This document shows, in pieces, positions 60,023-64,000 of a DNA stretch of 64,000 bases. Positions within the stretch are counted from its first letter, which is position 1. The number at the start of each line of letters is the position of its first letter. The notes beneath the pieces were generated by a model. It made no database searches and was not told the origin of the DNA. It saw only the letters and a program-made list of their open reading frames with translations. The DNA comes from Golubevia sp. BC0850 (Eukaryota > Basidiomycota > Exobasidiomycetes > Golubeviales > Golubeviaceae): assembly GCA_012976225.1 (NCBI GenBank), contig JAAVVG010000008.1:930001-994000 (forward strand), written 5' to 3'. Made by a program: the position numbers and the translations under genes.

Positions 60023-62400
60023 TTGGATTATGTCTGGTGGTCCTTCCTTCAGAGAGACAATTATCTTAGTCTTCCAGATCCCAATGGAGTTGAATGTTCT
60101 CACTCTCATGGTGGGTCTCTACGTCAACGCAAGTTCGAGATTCTGTTCCTCTCTTCTGGTCCGACCTGGACTACCACCCACGCTTGCAGCGGCTGCATTC
60201 CTGGTCTTCTGGTCAAAGCTACTTTCCTGCTACAGCAACTTGCAGAGATCATTCCCAACTCTTCACTACTCGAAATCTTTGGTACGCCGTCACCCTTCAC
60301 AACGTAGGGTGAGTCAGTGGACAAGCAGCTGCCGAGATGTATCGTCATGCTCAAAAGCACTCGCGCCCAAATCAGGCGCCTCAGCTTGGGAAAGATTCTT
60401 CTTGGTCGGTGAGTAATTGCATACGAGCAATGTTAGAATTGGAATTGGGTCAATTGGTGTTGGGTGTTGGTTTCGGTGATGGAGAGGCAGAAAGGGAGGA
60501 AGCCAGTTCGGAAAGCAAGCAATTCCCAACCTAACCTTCCCTCTTCTGTTCCCACGCCTCTCTCTCCTCTCTAGACTCACCTAGAAGAGAAAGTGAGAGA
60601 GGCCATCTTCAGATTCACTTAGATGCTGAAAGCTGCTGAGATCTTCGACCAACTTCACTTGTCGAAACCAGAACCACCGGCTCCACTTCCTGCTGCTCCT
60701 CATTTGCCTTCTGCGTGTCCTGGAGAGACGCGTGCTCAACACGATCTCTCAGGTCCTCAATTCCCAGTGGGGCTAGTGGACGCTGTGTATGAGATCAGTG
60801 ACTCTGGTGAGTTGGCCTTTCTCTTTGAGAAACCTCTCTGTCCTTCCCTCCCCTCTTCTCTTTCGCCCGTTTACTCCTTTGTGAGCTAATGCTTTATCCT
60901 TCTCCCTCTCCGATGCTCTCGATTTCGTTCTATTCAGATCTGGAAGCTATTCTATCTAGTGCTTGTACCTTCAGCGAAATCAATAAGATGGAATCTCCTC
61001 TCAACCTTCGAAGCTTAGCCTGGCTGAAACGTCGCTGCTCGAAATGCTTCGGCGCTCTTCGCGAAGCTGTCAGGACTGACAACTCTAACTGGATCCTCAT
61101 TCTTTCCATCGACGCCAACTTCAAATGGAGACACTTCGGAAGAACTCATGCCAGATCGAACCTTGGCTCTCCTCCTTCCTTCGCAGAAGTTCCTCAAGAT
61201 TTCGTCAAGCAGACAGAAGCTGAATACAACACTTTGAAGAAGAAAAGCAAGAGGCCTACTAAAGCCCCTTGTGCTTCCGATTTCAAAGCTGCGACTGAAG
61301 GAGGAAAGACAGTTGGAAGGAGGAAAGACAGTTGGAGATTGGTTCGATTGGACTGCTATCATCGCTTTGGTCTGCGACCACGACGTCCCTCTCCTCTTCG
61401 CCGATATGAATCGCACCGGAGAACCATACTTCTACGCAGTATCTCTTCTCAGAGCCTTCATGAAGCTCGAAGGTCCTTACGTCAAATCGTTCGGAGTCCT
61501 TTACAACATCGGTTGTCACGTCAAATATTCTCTTGGCCCACTCAAGGACGAAGCAGCTTGGGAATGGATCCAGAAGCTCAAATGGGCTGTCAGCATCTTT
61601 CATGCCTACGCCCACGATGGTCCAGTCGTATAGCTCTTCAGTCTAGCTAATGGAGAAGGAGTCGAACGTCTTTGGGCGAGGATGAGAAATCTCATCGGAC
61701 AAGCTCGAAGCTTGGAGAATTCTCGCAGACGTCAAGAGATCGACAATCGAATGGAAATCATGTCTCAAGTTAGTCAAGACGACATCACCAGCTTCTGCTT
61801 GGATCGTCTTCGCAGCATCAAGAACGTCGAGAAGGACGCTATTCGTAAGATGCTCCTCTTCAAGAGGGAGTCTCTCCCCCTTACTCCCAAAGAAGATACC
61901 CATATTGATCGGCTCGTTGATTGGAGGAATCGACATCCAACTCAATCTCATTTCTCGTCATCGCCTCCTCTCAACCTTTCTTTCAAGTCTTCGAGACGAG
62001 ATTTCGAACGTTTTTTCCCATTTGGAAGCTCTCAACCTGCATCGTCGTACGGCGGATTCAAGATCAATGAACCTAAGGTCGAATCAAGCCCAGGAGGAGA
62101 CTTTGAAGTCTAGGATCCGAACTCGGATCAACAAGAGTGCCGAGGCTATCAAGAAGCTCGAGGAGGAGCCGTCGGATTCGGATTCAGATCCTCAACACCC
62201 TCAACATCAACAGCGTCGCATGGCCTCCATGAGGTGTCTCCTTTCTATCGAACGTGGTGATTTAGCTCGAGCTGAAGAAGACGAAAGCAAGGTCGCTGGG
62301 ATCTGGCAAACTGCTGCCATCGCCTTGGGAGAAACACTTCGTCTGCTAGTCACTCGTCGCAACCTCATTGCTAGGGATGGGTACTAGCAGCTGGATACGA
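60023..62400 (+). mobile_element. KDZ-class DNA transposon, decayed transposase
   Basis: Fragments in order match the Kyakuja-Dileera-Zisupton transposases of basidiomycetes: an N-terminal block (60030-60300, VGLYVNASSRFCSSLLVR onward); the first catalytic region ILSIDANFKWRHFGRTHA at 61085; ALVCDHDVPLLFADM at 61357; the FGVLYNIGCHVKYSLGPL block at 61490; AVSIFHAYAHDGPVV at 61587; and NGEGVERLWARMRNLIGQ at 61650. The frame changes near 61320 through a tandem repeat of about 19 bp and again near 61905-61960, and a TAG lies at 61631. The usual Asp of the YDI(A/G)C motif is Asn here, and the normal Cys-Gln after HAYAH is lost. The C-terminal coiled, acidic part ends at 62387. It is inactive as it stands. 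Terminal inverted repeats were not found. Confidence 0.82.
61298..61338 (+). repeat. Short tandem duplication in the transposase
   Basis: The segment AGGAGGAAAGACAGTTGG occurs twice in a row; the duplication shifts the frame between the first and second catalytic blocks. Confidence 0.85.
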
Positions 62401-62424
62401 GGACTTGAGGCGGGGGGTCTGAGG

Positions 62425-62590
62425 CTTGAGTGGCAAAGGGCAGTTGGGAATCAGCTGCGGGGACTATGGGGCTAAGGCTGGGAACTAAGGCTATGAGAAG
62501 GACTAAGAACTTTTTATATCGGATGAAGAAACATTTAACTACAATCTGAGAGGTGGTTTGTATAGTTTTCGAGTGTGGCTGTGTAAGGAA
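62425..62590 (+). repeat. Direct repeat, copy 1 (downstream of KDZ stop)
   Basis: Imperfect match to 63130-63300, sharing among others AGTTGGGAATCAGCTG, GGGAACTAAGGCT, TTTTATATCGGATG and TACAATCTGAG. The spacing is about 710 bp. Confidence 0.8.
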
Positions 62591-62599
62591 TATGTACGG

Positions 62600-63045
62600 A
62601 GTCGGAAGAAGGCTCTGGAAGGTTCTGGAAGACTGTGGAAGGTGGTGGAAGCAAGAGGCATGAGGTGGAAGCTGAAGGGCGCAGTACAGTAGAAGATTTT
62701 GGAAACTTCGATATGGAATTTCCTGTGACAGTCTGTAACGGTTTAATATGTTGGTATTTTATCATACCCAATGTCCTAACAAAAGGCACAATGACAGCTT
62801 GGAAGCTGTCAGACCAACTACTCTTATCTACCCTGTGACAGTGAAGCGAGAAACAGGTGGATGTGGGTTCGTATCCCGCACCCCCCACCCCGCGGAACTG
62901 CCGCAATTTTATCCACAGGTACGTCCAAAAATGGGGCAAATTTAGGGAGGGTTTTAGTGGGTGCGAACCCCACATAACTGGTCCCCGCCAGTACTCGTCA
63001 GGAGTTTCCCTTCCAATCGGCTCGATTAAAAAAAAAAAAAAACAG
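62600..63045 (+). repeat. Candidate SINE-like segment between the direct repeats
   Basis: It contains two tRNA T-arm-like hairpins: GTGGGTTCGTATCCCGC at 62862 and GTGGGTGCGAACCCCAC at 62957. Both resemble an RNA polymerase III B-box. It ends in a run of 15 A at about 63028-63043. A convincing A-box and target-site duplications were not found, so the SINE call is tentative. Confidence 0.35.
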
Positions 63046-63129
63046 GGATGCACAACGGTCTTTTGACGACCAAAGCTGACAAAGTGTCAGGGGATTTGAG
63101 GATAGAGCGCGGAGTGGTGAAGCTAACAG

Positions 63130-63300
63130 ATTTGAGACTTGAGTGACAACTGGAAGTTGGGAATCAGCTGTCGAGGTTATGGAACTAACGTTGGGAACTA
63201 AGGCTGGCTACTGAGGCTAAGAGGGGGTTCAAATATTTTATATCGGATGTGGAAATATCTATTTACAATCTGAGGGGTGGTTTATATATGTTCCAGAGTT
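63130..63300 (+). repeat. Direct repeat, copy 2
   Basis: Partner of 62425-62590. It lies about 280 bp upstream of the partial gene at 63576. Confidence 0.8.
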
Positions 63301-63575
63301 GAGAATGGGAACAAAGGACAAAGGGACAGGGAAACAAGGGAGAGAGCAAAGGGAATCAATTGGGAACCCTGGTTCGTAGTCCGATGCGCAAATCCCCTTG
63401 ACTTGATAGCAGGACCGCGCAGCAGAGTGTCGAGACATAGATTAAATAGATACGAGTATATGAATCCTTTTGTTGAATCTTTTGACTTTAGCTATACTCA
63501 CAGACATCGTCATCGCACGTTCTTTCACCCTTTCACCAATCAATCCCCTCGATCCAACTCTTCCAGCATACCATC

Positions 63576-64000
63576 ATGCATCAACCTTCCAATGCGACTG
63601 ATAGCAAAATGTCAAGACACTCTGATGACAACGCAAATCTGCCCACTTCCCTTAGTGCTCAACATGACGCTGCTCCTCAAAACGTTCTGGTCCACTTTCT
63701 GTTTCAACCCAAAACCAAAGATGAAATCATTCTGACTGATCAACTCAAACGAGAAATTGGAAGAAAGACCATAGAAGAGGATGTCGCTCCGGAGGACATC
63801 AGATTTTTCCAGTGGGACGTGAGTCACTCGATGGTTCCGGCTACTATCTACAGCTTAGGCGGCGCTCAGGATTGACAAGCTTTATTTTGTTTCTCTACAA
63901 TCCCAGATGGACGCTGATGGATCGGATCAAGATTGGAAGCGTATAGCTCGTCAAGCTATCCTTGACAAACGTCCTTTCTGTACAGACTGCGTCATCTTCG
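63576..64000 (+). CDS. 5' part of an unrecognised gene, runs off the window
   Basis: Exon 1 (63576-63818) reads a polar N-terminus, then NVLVHFLFQPKTKDEIILTD and a charged helix ending FFQWD. A GTGAGT donor follows, and an acceptor at 63906 opens exon 2 (MDADGSDQDWKRIARQAI, then a Cys pair CTDC) which continues past the right edge. No family recognised from the 112 residues seen. Another in-frame Met at residue 12 could be the start. Confidence 0.55.

Noticed and set aside
62535-63053. 172-codon minus-strand frame
   Set aside because: It runs through the A-run, the T-arm-like hairpins and a repeat, and starts at the edge of the homopolymer. No protein family recognised.

Overview
The window is eukaryotic and fungal. 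Genes are broken by many short introns with GTGAGT-type donors and pyrimidine-rich acceptors, the housekeeping genes are fungal in type (Gef1/CLC, Rtt107/Brc1, Fur1, AP-3 sigma, Rim2, Cpt1/Ept1, Pcd1), and there is a KDZ-class transposase relic of the kind common in basidiomycetes. A basidiomycete is the best guess. The subphylum cannot be fixed from this sequence alone.

Layout. 0-5 kb: part of a small membrane-protein gene, then a ten-exon CLC chloride/proton exchanger. 5.8-7.4 kb: a broken TPR/F-box/LRR copy (copy A). 7.6-12.8 kb: a small repeat-bearing protein, a HIRIP3/CHZ-like histone chaperone and an EXPERA (emopamil-binding-like) membrane protein. 13.5-15.8 kb: an N-terminal relic and broken copy B of the F-box family. 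16.5-24 kb: a multi-BRCT Rtt107/Brc1 homologue and an MFS transporter. 24.4-25.8 kb: an LRR protein with an acidic tail. 26.6-30.5 kb: a large secreted low-complexity protein. 30.6-38.8 kb: three more F-box/LRR copies, namely E (internally deleted), C (the only intact one) and C' (broken). 39.7-46.8 kb: uracil phosphoribosyltransferase, AP-3 sigma and the mitochondrial pyrimidine nucleotide carrier. 48.7-52.6 kb: choline/ethanolamine phosphotransferase and a Pcd1-type Nudix hydrolase. 53.8-55.8 kb: broken copy D. 56-60 kb: gene-poor, with one probable tRNA. 60-62.4 kb: a decayed KDZ transposase. 62.4-63.3 kb: a repeat pair around a tRNA-like, A-tailed segment. 63.6 kb to the end: the start of an unrecognised gene.

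The most unusual feature is the TPR/F-box/LRR (Dia2/Pof3-like) family. One intact gene sits among at least five damaged full-length or internally deleted copies plus a relic. They share long near-identical tracts in inverted orientation: 1.47 kb between B and C', and 1.08 kb between C and D. Shorter near-identical patches of about 200 bp link other pairs. Both long tracts stop at almost the same codon, so the copies are mosaics. This looks like recent inverted duplication or gene conversion in a locus with one working gene and a set of pseudogene relatives. Intron and exon limits below were worked out by hand from splice signals, reading frame and family alignment from memory.
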